A DNA stretch of 64,000 nt. Source: an uncultured Saprospiraceae bacterium (GTDB taxonomy: Bacteria > Bacteroidota > Bacteroidia > Chitinophagales > Saprospiraceae). Position numbers and translations under genes: made by a program. Shown here in pieces: positions 27,776 to 37,691 of the stretch (positions are counted from its first letter, which is position 1; the number at the start of each line of letters is the position of its first letter). The notes below the pieces were generated by a model. It worked only from the letters and a program-made list of their open reading frames with translations, was not told the DNA's origin and made no database searches. The stretch spans positions 1 to 64,000 of the forward strand of contig CALGAW010000012.1 of NCBI GenBank assembly GCA_937959115.1, given 5' to 3'.

Positions 27776-30700
27776 TTATCTGTCTAAAGAAGAATAGATA
27801 CCATTGTTTGCGGACCATAATATTTTGTCCATACCAGAGACATCACCATCCAGATTATAGTCGGCATAACCATAGACATTGAAGCCACCATTTTGAGGCA
27901 ACCAGCTTGCATTGTCCACGCCGTTAATGTCGTATCCATTTACGTCGAGCAACTGGTCTCCATCTCCAGCAAACATAGCCCATGTTGCAGTACCAATTAG
28001 TTTTTGTCCTTGACTGCCATTCGAATAACTGTCCAAATTTCTAAAGTCGTATGTGAATGTGCCTTGGTTGATATTGATAGATGTAGGAGACATTATGCCT
28101 ATGTGATTTCGGTGTTCTACAACAACATAAAACGACAAACCAAGATTTTCTGGGAAGAAGTCCTCATCTGGGAATAACAGACAACCATCCTCCTGAAGCA
28201 GGGCTGCAGTAGCTAATACCTCAGAGGATTTTGATGGTGTTGTTCTAAAACTCACTTTTACCCAATCAACAGTTGTAACAGGCAAATTCGGCATGACTTC
28301 ATTACCAGCATAGTTCCATGGTGGAGTATTATATGGTTGTGCTACTGGAAGCAAGTTTCGCTGGGTCAATAAGGAAGTCATTTGATTGGTATTGTAATCA
28401 TATGCACCTTCCATCCATAAGCAAATGTCTGGAGTAATGTAGCCAGCGGACTGGCAGTCTTCAAACAAAATTTCTCCAAACACGGAAGGATTGGTCCACG
28501 CTAGATTTAAATCGTCATTCCAAGCAATAAATTTATCTCGGTCTCCGCCATCGTCATCGTCATTAACATGCACATCAAAACCTATTTTCCCACCATTTGT
28601 CATTGGAGGTATGCCTATAAATGCCCAACTGACACGGATTTCAACATTATATCCTAAATTCGTAGGAACCATTGCAAAATCAAGTCCCGCAGGATTAGCA
28701 GGGCCGTTAGGGAAATTGTAAGCAACTGGGTCATTATATCGGAACATTAACTGGAAGTCATTCCCGTCATAAGTAGTTCCCTTTTCGTTCCCACCATCAA
28801 TGTATACCTCAAAACAGTCATCATTCCAAGGGTTTGGAGAATCGTTTAACAAGGCATCATCAGTTACTTTTCCAAAGACGTAAAGATAGTTCTCATCCCA
28901 TCCTAACCTAAACTCAGCCATGAGATCGCTTGGGCCAGCAACAGTTCCACCCAACACAATTGAAGGGGTAAATATTGAATCAGTGGGCCATTCATTATCA
29001 GCACCATCGAGGACAGGAGGCAAATCAAATTGACAGATGCCTGAACTAGGAATGCCGATAGGAGTGCCAGCACAGTTGCAGAATCCATCCGTTACATCAT
29101 TGATTGTGTTTGGATCATTGTCATCACAAGCTGTACCTGCAGGAGGACAATTTCCACAAACGATTGGACACGGAGTATTTTTACTTGAAATGGAATGTGA
29201 TATATTCCAGTGGGCAACACCCATTGGCTCAAGGTAAGGATCGCTACCTGATTCAATATCCCAAAATGGAATGCCTAGCCCATCATTCGTAGCTGCTGCT
29301 GGTCCTCTTGTCAGTTTGTACAATGTCCAATTACTGGCATCCCCAGATGCATTCCAAACAATAGGGTTGATGTTGTATTTATCAGCAAGTGCTTGACCAT
29401 GAATGTTTGTCATCATGTATTCAAAGCCATTTCTGTTCCATTGATCTGGACCCGCATTTCCTGTTCCAGGTTGAGCAGCTTGACCGTATTCTCCTACAAT
29501 AATTGGATAGGTATAACCACCTGGTGTCCCTGTGTTTAAAATGGTGTTTAACTGATTGTCCATGTCTGCATAGGTATAGCTTCCACCAGCCGCTTGCGCA
29601 CCATAGTTGTGCCAAGACAGGACTACGTTTCTAGTCAAGTCACCAGATGGGTGGTTTTTAAGCGAGGTCCACCAACTGTCATAACAACCACCCGCTAAGG
29701 AATTGAGGGATTGCGCCCAATTGTGCATGTCAATAACAATGATGTTTTCCGCATTATGGTAGTTTCGAATTCGCCGTATAAAAAACGTTTGCGTATTAAG
29801 GTAATCTTGCGATGGGCAAAAACCACTTGCTCCATCCCATGGTTCATTGGACGGCTCCAACCACACATATCCTTGTTTTACAGGGTCATTTCCTTGTCCT
29901 GTAGCATTGCCATCTGTTTTAAATTGAGTCACAATTGCATCAAATACTTCAATGGAACAACCAAATTTACCGGAAAAAGAACTTGTTGGTGCATTCCATG
30001 CAGCATTGGGCGTAAGATTTTGTGCTGTAGTACTGTGCATGTCAGCCATTACAACCATCCCAGCATCTAGAGCTTCTTGGATTGCAGGAATAGTGGCTGC
30101 TATAATATCAGAGGGACCAGGAGGTGTCGGAGCGCCTTCACATATAATATTTGCCCTAAGAATATTTTGATGCCAATGATCTGCTGGTTGAGTTATGCCT
30201 GCGTTAATGGCACTTTGTGTAAGTGTTCCATTCATAGCATAATAACGATCTGGAACAGTGGTAACACTATTAAGTTGAGGACTCCAAACATCGAACGTAT
30301 TTACTCCTCCTCCAGGGTAACATTCGGTGCCATTTTGAAAGTTATTTTGTCCAGGCCAAATATCAAATGCAGAATTACAAGGTCCTGGTCTATTGTCAAG
30401 GGCTTGAAAGATAAAAGGACCTGCTAATACATTAAAGGCTGCATTCATTCCTACGCCAAAGAATTCTGTGCCGCAAGGATTGATAATTTTGGAGCCATTC
30501 GTTGTAAACTCATTACAATTGCCACCACCAACAGGGGTGCCTGAACAATTGCAGAAGCCATCTTCTTTATCATCTGTAGTGTTCGGGTTATTATCATCAC
30601 AAACAGTTCCTGCTATTGGACAAGCCACGCCAACGCAATTGCAATTACCATCTTCTTTGTCATCAGTTGTTGCCGGATTATTGTCGTCACAAAGCGTACC

Positions 30701-32983
30701 TGCTGCAGGACATGTTCCAGCACAATTACAATTTCCATCTTCTACATCGTTCGTGGTTTTAGGATCGTTGTCATCACAAGGGGTTCCGGCAACTGGGCAA
30801 TTTGAATTGATATCAAAATAAACAAAACTATTGCCTCCAAATCCCACATAGAGTCTTCCATATTTGAATGGATCTGCAACCATGACTTTAGACCAACCGT
30901 AAATTCCCGTCGGATAGTCTCCGATTTGTGTCCAAGTAGCTCCTTGATCCGTGCTCTTGTGAAAACCAAAAACTCCATTGGCATTGCCATGAATATAGAT
31001 CGTTGGATAATTCGAACCTGGTGCCTCTTTTCCAACGGCGACATTCAAGGTTTTATCGGTGTTTGAAAGGAGATTCCAAGTTGCTCCACCATCGGTTGAA
31101 TGATAGATGCCCTTCATGTTTCCTTCGGCTTGTTCCTGCCCTCTTGAAAAGATTAAATGACCTGCTTTTCCGGGCACGGCTCTTAGTTTTGCATGATAGG
31201 CATATGCAGGCAAGGTACTTGAGCGAGTTGTCCAAGAAGCACCGCCATTCGTAGAACGGTAAACCTTACCATTTCCAAAGTCATAAATGTAAAAAGTATT
31301 CGCTAACACATTGTCAGCAACAAGGACTTTTCGTATAAACCAAGGAGCTGTAATGCAACAGTTGCCAGAATTTCCAGGAATGGTTACTTGGGTCCAAGTA
31401 GCTCCTCTATTGGTAGAATAGAAAGGCATTCTGTTTCCAGTAGGCAACCAAACGATATTGTTAATGTCATTTGATGCAACAGAAATATTGCCAAAGATGC
31501 CATAGTCATTCGTAGGGTCTGGCATGGAGCCGAATCTTGTCCATGTTTGTCCTCCATCCATAGAATATCCTGAATTTCTATGTAAACCGTCAGCGTAGCA
31601 GCAATAACGATGATCTTCTGTAATGGCGACTACAAAGTTTGGGTCAGCAGGAGTAACTCCCATATCCCAAGTAGAACTGAAGCGCGAACTTGGATAATGT
31701 CTTACCGGGTAGTCATCCAGATTACTGGGATCTCTTACAAACATTGGGCGATCCCAAAATGCCTGGATGAGTGTATTGTTGTTTAAAACAACCAAGTCGT
31801 TACTCACCATGTGTTCCTGACCATTTGAGACGCTTATCCACCCCATATCACCATCATAGATATCAGTAGTTCTGAATACGCCTACGCCTTCTGCCAGCCA
31901 GAGTCTGTTGGTTTGTACAGGATCGACTACCATTTCACCCACTGAGATCCAGCCGTGTTCTGTCCAGGCATGCCATTTAACATCTGAGGCGTTATAATCT
32001 CTGCTGTGCGTATGTGAATTCCAGGACGGAGAGGCTGCTGTGGCGTTGGTAGAACTAAAGAATGGTCCACCGCCAAGTGATTTGGCAAAGATTCTGTTTG
32101 AGTTTGTCGGGTCACAGGCAATATCATTCAGTAACAAGCTGGTAGGGGGAGTTACTGTAGACCAGGTGCCATTGTAATATCTTTTTATAGCATGATTTGA
32201 TCCACCATCAGATACGCAAGTATAAAACATGCCGTTTGGAGAAATATCAACGTCTCCAAATTGTGCAGTAGTAATACCGATTCCATTGGAGATGTTTGTC
32301 CATGTCGAACCTCCATTGGTACTTCTGTAGACTCCTGCACCATCTACTACGACGTAGATGACATTTGATTTTCCGTTTGTTGATCCACCTGAGGGGTCGA
32401 ATAACAATTGTGATACTCCGCGGTCTGTTGTTCCGAGCGGGATTGCTCCAATCTGGTTCCAGGTTTGCCCTCCGTTTTGAGTGACATACAGACCATTGTT
32501 GATTGAACCAAAATAAACGACATTTTCATTCACCGGGTCAACGGCAATGCGTTCACCGGAATACTTACTTTTATCGTCGTTTGGTGGCATGAAAACATTG
32601 GGGAATGCGGTTCGTGTCCATGTATCCCCTTTGTTGGTACTTCTGTAGATACAGTTGTAATAGGCCATATAAGCAATATTCTTATTACTTGGGGCGGACA
32701 CAAGACTTAACACTCCATACTGTTTTGACCAATGAAGATCGGAGGCAGGGACATTGTCTGCATTGACAATATTTGTCCACTCTTTGGTCGCTTCGTCCCA
32801 TCGATACGCACTTCCTACATCTGATCGGGCATAAACGGGTTCTCCAGTTGGGTGAATGTTCATTCCTGTCATCCAACCACCAGCACCTGTTTTCAGGACT
32901 TTCCAAGAACCATTTGCGGAAGCTGATTGAAACCAAAGGAATAAAAATACTTGGGCTATAAACTTTAAATAATGGAATTTCAT
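27776..32983 (-). CDS. Secreted bifunctional GH74-like/GH5-like glycoside hydrolase with CBM9-like domain and shared C-terminal module
   Basis: 1735 residues. Signal peptide 1-24. Residues about 25-720 resemble the GH74 twin-propeller xyloglucanases: GGWMTGMNIHPTG, then RSDVGSAYRW (position of a catalytic Asp in GH74), and many Asp-box-like STNGGSTW/STDGGATW motifs. Three CDDNDP-type Cys repeats (about 726-815) lead to a GH5-like cellulase domain (about 820-1275) with acid/base Glu in LEPSNEPWDG (about 1044) and nucleophile Glu in PIIVGEYGQ (about 1163). A fourth Cys repeat, a CBM9-like domain (about 1315-1505) and the shared module (about 1513-1735) follow. It would attack xyloglucan and/or beta-1,4-glucan outside the cell; exact specificities are inferred. 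First gene of a three-gene minus-strand run. Confidence 0.88.
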   Translation of the reverse strand: MKFHYLKFIAQVFLFLWFQSASANGSWKVLKTGAGGWMTGMNIHPTGEPVYARSDVGSAYRWDEATKEWTNIVNADNVPASDLHWSKQYGVLSLVSAPSNKNIAYMAYYNCIYRSTNKGDTWTRTAFPNVFMPPNDDKSKYSGERIAVDPVNENVVYFGSINNGLYVTQNGGQTWNQIGAIPLGTTDRGVSQLLFDPSGGSTNGKSNVIYVVVDGAGVYRSTNGGSTWTNISNGIGITTAQFGDVDISPNGMFYTCVSDGGSNHAIKRYYNGTWSTVTPPTSLLLNDIACDPTNSNRIFAKSLGGGPFFSSTNATAASPSWNSHTHSRDYNASDVKWHAWTEHGWISVGEMVVDPVQTNRLWLAEGVGVFRTTDIYDGDMGWISVSNGQEHMVSNDLVVLNNNTLIQAFWDRPMFVRDPSNLDDYPVRHYPSSRFSSTWDMGVTPADPNFVVAITEDHRYCCYADGLHRNSGYSMDGGQTWTRFGSMPDPTNDYGIFGNISVASNDINNIVWLPTGNRMPFYSTNRGATWTQVTIPGNSGNCCITAPWFIRKVLVADNVLANTFYIYDFGNGKVYRSTNGGASWTTRSSTLPAYAYHAKLRAVPGKAGHLIFSRGQEQAEGNMKGIYHSTDGGATWNLLSNTDKTLNVAVGKEAPGSNYPTIYIHGNANGVFGFHKSTDQGATWTQIGDYPTGIYGWSKVMVADPFKYGRLYVGFGGNSFVYFDINSNCPVAGTPCDDNDPKTTNDVEDGNCNCAGTCPAAGTLCDDNNPATTDDKEDGNCNCVGVACPIAGTVCDDNNPNTTDDKEDGFCNCSGTPVGGGNCNEFTTNGSKIINPCGTEFFGVGMNAAFNVLAGPFIFQALDNRPGPCNSAFDIWPGQNNFQNGTECYPGGGVNTFDVWSPQLNSVTTVPDRYYAMNGTLTQSAINAGITQPADHWHQNILRANIICEGAPTPPGPSDIIAATIPAIQEALDAGMVVMADMHSTTAQNLTPNAAWNAPTSSFSGKFGCSIEVFDAIVTQFKTDGNATGQGNDPVKQGYVWLEPSNEPWDGASGFCPSQDYLNTQTFFIRRIRNYHNAENIIVIDMHNWAQSLNSLAGGCYDSWWTSLKNHPSGDLTRNVVLSWHNYGAQAAGGSYTYADMDNQLNTILNTGTPGGYTYPIIVGEYGQAAQPGTGNAGPDQWNRNGFEYMMTNIHGQALADKYNINPIVWNASGDASNWTLYKLTRGPAAATNDGLGIPFWDIESGSDPYLEPMGVAHWNISHSISSKNTPCPIVCGNCPPAGTACDDNDPNTINDVTDGFCNCAGTPIGIPSSGICQFDLPPVLDGADNEWPTDSIFTPSIVLGGTVAGPSDLMAEFRLGWDENYLYVFGKVTDDALLNDSPNPWNDDCFEVYIDGGNEKGTTYDGNDFQLMFRYNDPVAYNFPNGPANPAGLDFAMVPTNLGYNVEIRVSWAFIGIPPMTNGGKIGFDVHVNDDDDGGDRDKFIAWNDDLNLAWTNPSVFGEILFEDCQSAGYITPDICLWMEGAYDYNTNQMTSLLTQRNLLPVAQPYNTPPWNYAGNEVMPNLPVTTVDWVKVSFRTTPSKSSEVLATAALLQEDGCLLFPDEDFFPENLGLSFYVVVEHRNHIGIMSPTSININQGTFTYDFRNLDSYSNGSQGQKLIGTATWAMFAGDGDQLLDVNGYDINGVDNASWLPQNGGFNVYGYADYNLDGDVSGMDKILWSANNGIYSSLDR

Positions 32984-33453
32984 AGAATAGTTTAATTTGT
33001 ATTCTGTTAGAATAAAAAAGAGTTATAGGAGGCGTATGTGGCTCGTTACTAAATGGTTAACTATAAAAGTAGTGATAAGAAAAAGTAAAAAAATTCTAAG
33101 TGCCGGAATAAAATTGGTTGATCAATCACAAAACAAATTGTAGAGGAAAATTTTGTAACAATCCTTATAAATTTACTTAAAAACTATGACATAATGAAAA
33201 AAAGGACTTCGTTGGTTTTTCAATAAAACATAATAAAGCATCTAATTTTAAATGTACATTTAGTTGATAATTAATTAGGAAGAGTTGTTTTTGGAATATA
33301 AAACTGATCGTAAAATCACCATTGTGAGAATAATTGAGAAATAATCGACCGCATTCTAGGATTTCAATTTATTTGACAATTGTGTTAAAACTTAAAGATC
33401 TATTCCTAAAGATACTGCTCAATTCAAATTATTAATTGGTTCAAACTATTTTG
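32984..33453. other. AT-rich divergent intergenic region
   Basis: About 500 bases between the GH74-GH5 gene and uppS. Very AT-rich, with no ORF or RNA gene recognised. It should contain the promoter for the large minus-strand gene, but no convincing TAnnTTTG was found on that strand. Confidence 0.5.
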
Positions 33454-33461
33454 TATCTTTG
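33454..33461 (+). promoter_or_regulatory. -7 promoter element of uppS
   Basis: TATCTTTG matches TAnnTTTG, 34 bases upstream of ATG 33496. A TTG lies upstream at 33436, a little closer than the usual -33 spacing. Confidence 0.55.
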
Positions 33462-33495
33462 ATTCTTTAATAAATCAAGCCAATTATACTTCTAA

Positions 33496-34242
33496 ATGGA
33501 TTTAAAATCTAAAATAGATTTAAAAAAGTTGCCCAAGCACATCGCAGTGATCATGGATGGCAATGGTCGTTGGGCAAAACAAAAAGGTAAAATCAGAATT
33601 TTTGGACATCAGAATGGCGTCAAAGCTGTTCGAGAAGTCACTGAAGCAGCAGCTGAACTTGGGGTGAATTATCTAACCTTATATGCATTCTCGACTGAAA
33701 ACTGGGGCCGCCCTGCCGAAGAAGTTAATGCGTTGATGACTTTGTTAGTCGGGACCATCCGCAAGGAAATTAAAACCTTGATGAAAAACAAAATCCGCTT
33801 ACAAGCAATTGGAAACCTTAAAGAGTTACCACCTAAGGCTTATAAAGAATTGCTTGAAGGGATTGAAAAAACGAAGGACAACGATCGTATGACATTGGTC
33901 CTTGCACTTAACTACAGCGCTCGATGGGAAATCACTGAAGCAGTAAAACAGATTGCCACTGCAGCTAAATCTGGTGTTGTTGATCCAGAAAATATCACCG
34001 CGAATACGATTAGTCAAGCCCTTACCACAAATGGAATTCCCGATCCAGAACTGATGATCAGAACAAGCGGAGAAACCCGTATCAGTAACTTCCTGCTCTG
34101 GCAAATTGCTTATGCTGAATTGTATTTTACACCAGTATTATGGCCTGATTTCAGAAAGGATAATCTCTATGAAGCGATTATTAGTTTTCAGAACAGAGAG
34201 CGCCGATTTGGAAAAACAAGTGATCAGTTGGTGAAGGGGTAG
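33496..34242 (+). CDS. uppS: Isoprenyl transferase (undecaprenyl diphosphate synthase)
   Basis: 248 residues of the cis-prenyltransferase family. It condenses isopentenyl diphosphate onto farnesyl diphosphate to make the C55 lipid carrier for peptidoglycan and surface polysaccharides. HIAVIMDGNGRWAKQKG contains the catalytic Asp and the diphosphate-binding residues; LTLYAFSTENWGRP and the C-terminal DPELMIRTSGETRISNFLLWQIAYAELYF are the other signature regions. Length is typical. In many Bacteroidota uppS precedes bamA, but here bamA lies 18 kb away and uppS faces pcm convergently. Confidence 0.97.
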   Translation: MDLKSKIDLKKLPKHIAVIMDGNGRWAKQKGKIRIFGHQNGVKAVREVTEAAAELGVNYLTLYAFSTENWGRPAEEVNALMTLLVGTIRKEIKTLMKNKIRLQAIGNLKELPPKAYKELLEGIEKTKDNDRMTLVLALNYSARWEITEAVKQIATAAKSGVVDPENITANTISQALTTNGIPDPELMIRTSGETRISNFLLWQIAYAELYFTPVLWPDFRKDNLYEAIISFQNRERRFGKTSDQLVKG

Positions 34243-34256
34243 ACACGAATCCCTTC
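34233..34256. terminator. Probable terminator between uppS and pcm
   Basis: GAAGGGGT (34233-34240), 8-base loop, ATCCCTTC (34249-34256), an 8-bp stem with one G-T pair spanning the uppS stop codon, followed by a T-rich stretch (cttccttttaac). The two genes converge here, so it may serve both. Confidence 0.5.
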
Positions 34257-34270
34257 TTCCTTTTAACAGT

Positions 34271-34921
34271 CTACTTCCGACCTACTGTACCTTTAAGAAA
34301 CGGTACAAATCGAAACTCCTGCAACTCCTTGCGGGCAAACTCTTTTTCTGAAGTACGTTTTATAAGTGTCATGGTTTGTACACCTTCGCCAACGGGCACA
34401 ATCATTAGGCCTCCAATTTTTAATTGGTGAATAAGTTCTTTGGGTAAGTCTGCTGCGCCAGCGGTAACAATGATTCGGTCAAACGGAGCAAACTCGGGCA
34501 AGCCTTTGTAGCCATCACGGAAGTAAGTCCTGATTTGAGGCAGATTCAGCTTTTTAAACATGTTATTCGCAAAGTGATAAAGGTCTTCTTGACGTTCTAT
34601 GGTATAGACTCGAGCACCCATTAATGCAAGTACTGATGCTTGGTAGCCAGAGCCAGTGCCAATCTCCATAACAGACATTTTTGGCTTGATCCTTAATTGT
34701 TCAGATTGAAAGGCCACAGTAAAGGGCTGAGAGATCGTTTGATTTGCTGCAATGGGAAATGCCTTATCCTCATAGGCGAGTTCTTCAAAGGCTTTGTCTA
34801 GGAAAAAATGGCGCGGCAATTTGTTCATCGCCTCTAAAACTGTTGAGTCTTTGATTCCTTTTGCTTTGATGGATTCAATTAATCTTCTTCTTAATCCTTT
34901 ATGTCGGTAGGAATCTTGCAT
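34271..34921 (-). CDS. pcm: Protein-L-isoaspartate O-methyltransferase
   Basis: 216 residues. It repairs damaged proteins by methylating L-isoaspartyl residues with S-adenosylmethionine. The conserved pre-domain ANQTISQPFTVAFQSEQL is followed by the SAM-binding motif I VMEIGTGSGYQASVLALMGA and DRIIVTAGAADLPKELIHQL (post-I/II region), then GGLMIVPVGEG. Length and motif order match bacterial PCMT throughout. It is convergent with uppS, and its upstream neighbour (the hexomutase gene) is divergent. Confidence 0.96.
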   Translation of the reverse strand: MQDSYRHKGLRRRLIESIKAKGIKDSTVLEAMNKLPRHFFLDKAFEELAYEDKAFPIAANQTISQPFTVAFQSEQLRIKPKMSVMEIGTGSGYQASVLALMGARVYTIERQEDLYHFANNMFKKLNLPQIRTYFRDGYKGLPEFAPFDRIIVTAGAADLPKELIHQLKIGGLMIVPVGEGVQTMTLIKRTSEKEFARKELQEFRFVPFLKGTVGRK

Positions 34922-35071
34922 CTATTTTGGAAATTCTTCGTATAGGTAATTATAAAATAGTTTCTAAGGTCATTCTTGGAGATGAATATAAACAAAACAC
35001 TTCAATTGATTCTACAATTTAAAAAGGGAAATGAAAAAAAGTTATAGTTCTTTAATTAATTCGGGATTAAG

Positions 35072-35079
35072 TACCTTTG
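35072..35079 (+). promoter_or_regulatory. -7 promoter element of the phosphohexomutase gene
   Basis: TACCTTTG matches TAnnTTTG, 20 bases before ATG 35100. It lies inside the longest possible ORF (start 35031), which argues for the downstream start. Confidence 0.65.
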
Positions 35080-35099
35080 CCGTCGAAAAAAAGAAACAA

Positions 35100-36497
35100 A
35101 TGGCAAGTATAAAGTTCGGAACAGATGGCTGGAGAGCCATTATTGCAAAAGATTATACAGTTGAAAATGTGAAACGCATAACGCAGGCTACAGCTACTTT
35201 TATGTTGAAAAACGACATGGACAAGGTAGTGATTGGGTTTGACTGCCGCTTTGGTGGCGCTATGTTCGCAGAAACTGCCACTCAAGTGTTTGGGGCGAAT
35301 GGTATTAAAGTCAACCTCGCTAAAATTCCAGTTTCGACTCCAATGGTAAGCCTTGGTGTTGTGAAAACTAAATCAGATATCGGTGTTGTGATTACAGCTA
35401 GTCACAATCCTCCTTCTTATAATGGGTATAAATTGAAATCTGCTTATGGTGGTCCAACGATTCCTGCAGATATTGCTGCAGTAGAAGCAGAAATTCCGGA
35501 TGAAGTGGATGTGAAACTGCCTTCCCTTCAAAAAATGCATGATGCAGGGTTACTGAATTATATCGATTTAGAAGATATGTACGTTGAGCATGTAAAAGCA
35601 AATTTTGATCTTGATGCAATCAACAATTCAGGGATTAAGGTTGCTTATGATGCGATGTATGGCGCTGGGCAAGATGCCTTGAAGCGGATTCTGACCAATA
35701 CAGTTCTACTGCACTGCGAGCACAATCCTTCTTTTTACGGGCAAGCACCTGAGCCGATTCACAGAAATCTGCAGGAACTGTCAGACACCATAAAGAATGA
35801 TGATTCAATCGCTTGTGGTCTAGCGAATGATGGTGACGCAGACCGAATTGGGATGTATGATGAGGACGGAAATTTTGTTGATTCTCATCGGATACTCTTG
35901 TTGTTATTGTTGTATCTGAAAAAATATAAAAATCTAACGGGCAAAGTGATTGTTACCTTCTCCGTAACTGAGAAAATGCAAAAACTTTGTGAGCAATTTG
36001 GGCTAGAGTGCGAAGTCACCAAAATTGGCTTTAAGTACATTGCTGAGATCATGACAAAAGAAAACGTACTTGTAGGTGGCGAAGAGTCAGGTGGTATTGC
36101 TGCTGCAGGACACATTCCAGAACGAGACGGAATCTGGATGGGATTATTGATCCTTGAGTTTATGGCAATAACCGGCAAGTCTTTAAAAGAATTAATCGAA
36201 GAGGTTTATACCTATGTCGGCGAATTTGCCTATGATCGAGATGATTTACACATCAATGATCGGTTAAAAAAGGATATTATTCAAAAATGTAAATCAAACT
36301 ATTATACTAATTTCCAAGGTCGTGCAGTGAAAGAAGTACAAACAATCGATGGTTTTAAGTACATCTTTAGTGATGATGAATGGATCATGATTCGCCCTTC
36401 AGGTACTGAACCAGTGCTGCGTGTTTATGCACAAGCTCCTACTGCAGCTGGAGTTAGAGAATTGCTTGATTCAGCTCATGCGACATTGCAAGGGTAG
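35100..36497 (+). CDS. Phosphoglucomutase/phosphomannomutase family protein
   Basis: 465 residues of the alpha-D-phosphohexomutase superfamily. It interconverts the 1- and 6-phosphates of a hexose or hexosamine. The start IKFGTDGWRAII is the family N-terminus; TASHNPPSYNGYK contains the phosphoserine S101; NDGDADRIGMYDEDG binds Mg2+; VGGEESGGI is the sugar-binding loop; and RPSGTEPVLRVYAQA binds phosphate. Sequence alone does not distinguish glucose, mannose or glucosamine phosphate as substrate. ATG 35100 was chosen because the TAnnTTTG promoter lies at 35072-35079. A single-gene unit divergent from pcm. Confidence 0.93.
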   Translation: MASIKFGTDGWRAIIAKDYTVENVKRITQATATFMLKNDMDKVVIGFDCRFGGAMFAETATQVFGANGIKVNLAKIPVSTPMVSLGVVKTKSDIGVVITASHNPPSYNGYKLKSAYGGPTIPADIAAVEAEIPDEVDVKLPSLQKMHDAGLLNYIDLEDMYVEHVKANFDLDAINNSGIKVAYDAMYGAGQDALKRILTNTVLLHCEHNPSFYGQAPEPIHRNLQELSDTIKNDDSIACGLANDGDADRIGMYDEDGNFVDSHRILLLLLLYLKKYKNLTGKVIVTFSVTEKMQKLCEQFGLECEVTKIGFKYIAEIMTKENVLVGGEESGGIAAAGHIPERDGIWMGLLILEFMAITGKSLKELIEEVYTYVGEFAYDRDDLHINDRLKKDIIQKCKSNYYTNFQGRAVKEVQTIDGFKYIFSDDEWIMIRPSGTEPVLRVYAQAPTAAGVRELLDSAHATLQG

Positions 36498-36618
36498 TTT
36501 TTTAGTGTTTAGTGATTCGCAGAACTGTAACCTTTTTCATAAGTCTGTAAGCCAATTACAAAACAGCTAAGCACTAATCTCCAAGAACGAATATCTTTAT
36601 TTAATAAACCCAATATAG

Positions 36619-37611
36619 ATGATGAGTCGAAGGGGCCATTTGATTTCAGTATTTCTTTTGTTTGCACTGTTTGCTAGTGGTCAGGATATGGATCGGTTGC
36701 GATTTTTTCAGGTTCCTGATTCCTTGAATAAGGTGCGGTTCTGGTCGTTGAATACAGCTTATGCGACAACTGTTACTGGAGCAGCGATTGCTTTGGATCA
36801 AGTTTGGTATGCAGATTACCCTCGAACGAAATTTCATTTTTTTAATGATTGGGCAGAATGGAAAGATTTGGACAAATCTGGCCATCTGTTTTCTGCTTAT
36901 TTTCAGAGTAAGTGGACAGCGGGCATGTATGACTGGGCTGGCGTACCTCGAAGCAAATCAATCTGGATTGGAGCAACTTCAGGCATGGTGTTGCAGGGCA
37001 TCCTAGAAACGATGGACGGATTTTCAGAGAAATGGGGCTGGTCTTGGGGTGACATCGCCTTTAATACTGCAGGCTCTGCATTGTTTGTGAGCCAAGCAGC
37101 ACTGTGGGACGAACAGCGGGTTGTATTGAAGTATTCCGTCCACAAACCTCGATACCCTAATTACACATTGACCTCTAGGAGTGATCCGAATGTCACGACA
37201 ACCTTGCAAGAACGAGCTGATCAACTGTACGGAACGAGCCTAGCGGCTATAATGTTAAAGGAATATAACGGATTGACTATATGGGCGTCTGGGAATGTCT
37301 CTTCTTTTTTACCGAAGACCCGTATCTATAAATGGGTGAATGTGAGTGTCGGTTATGGTGTTGAGAATGTGTTTGCTGGCTACGGGACTACTTGGCGTAA
37401 CGATGACGGATATGCATTTTCGATCACAGATCCGGATTATCAGCCTTATCGGCAATTCTATTTCTCGTTTGATATTGATTTTTCACGAATCAAAACCCGT
37501 TCAAAAGCGTTGAAGGTCTTGCTTGGGATGCTGAATTCCTTGAAGGTCCCATTTCCCACGTTGGAGGTGAATACGAAGGGTGGTGTACGATTTCATCCTG
37601 TTTATTTTTAA
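36619..37611 (+). CDS. DUF2279-type predicted outer-membrane/periplasmic protein
   Basis: 330 residues. Signal peptide at the N-terminus (HLISVFLLFALFASGQ). The body matches what I recognise as DUF2279: WSLNTAYATTVTGAAIALDQVWYADYP, HFFNDWAEWKDLDKSGHLFSAY, GMVLQGILETMDGFSEKWGWSWGDIAFNTAGS, then a beta-rich C-terminal half. Function unknown in the family. Two ATGs (36619 and 36622) are equally plausible starts. It follows the hexomutase by 121 bases on the same strand. Confidence 0.75.
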   Translation: MMSRRGHLISVFLLFALFASGQDMDRLRFFQVPDSLNKVRFWSLNTAYATTVTGAAIALDQVWYADYPRTKFHFFNDWAEWKDLDKSGHLFSAYFQSKWTAGMYDWAGVPRSKSIWIGATSGMVLQGILETMDGFSEKWGWSWGDIAFNTAGSALFVSQAALWDEQRVVLKYSVHKPRYPNYTLTSRSDPNVTTTLQERADQLYGTSLAAIMLKEYNGLTIWASGNVSSFLPKTRIYKWVNVSVGYGVENVFAGYGTTWRNDDGYAFSITDPDYQPYRQFYFSFDIDFSRIKTRSKALKVLLGMLNSLKVPFPTLEVNTKGGVRFHPVYF

Positions 37612-37691
37612 GGGAAACCAGCCGTTAACGGATCCTAGAAGTAAGAATAACAATAGTGGGGTATTGTTGATCAATTTTATGTAAATACTAT

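Noticed and set aside
35031-35099. Longer start of the phosphohexomutase gene
   Set aside because: A TAnnTTTG promoter (35072-35079) lies inside it, and the family begins at MASIKFGTDGWRA.
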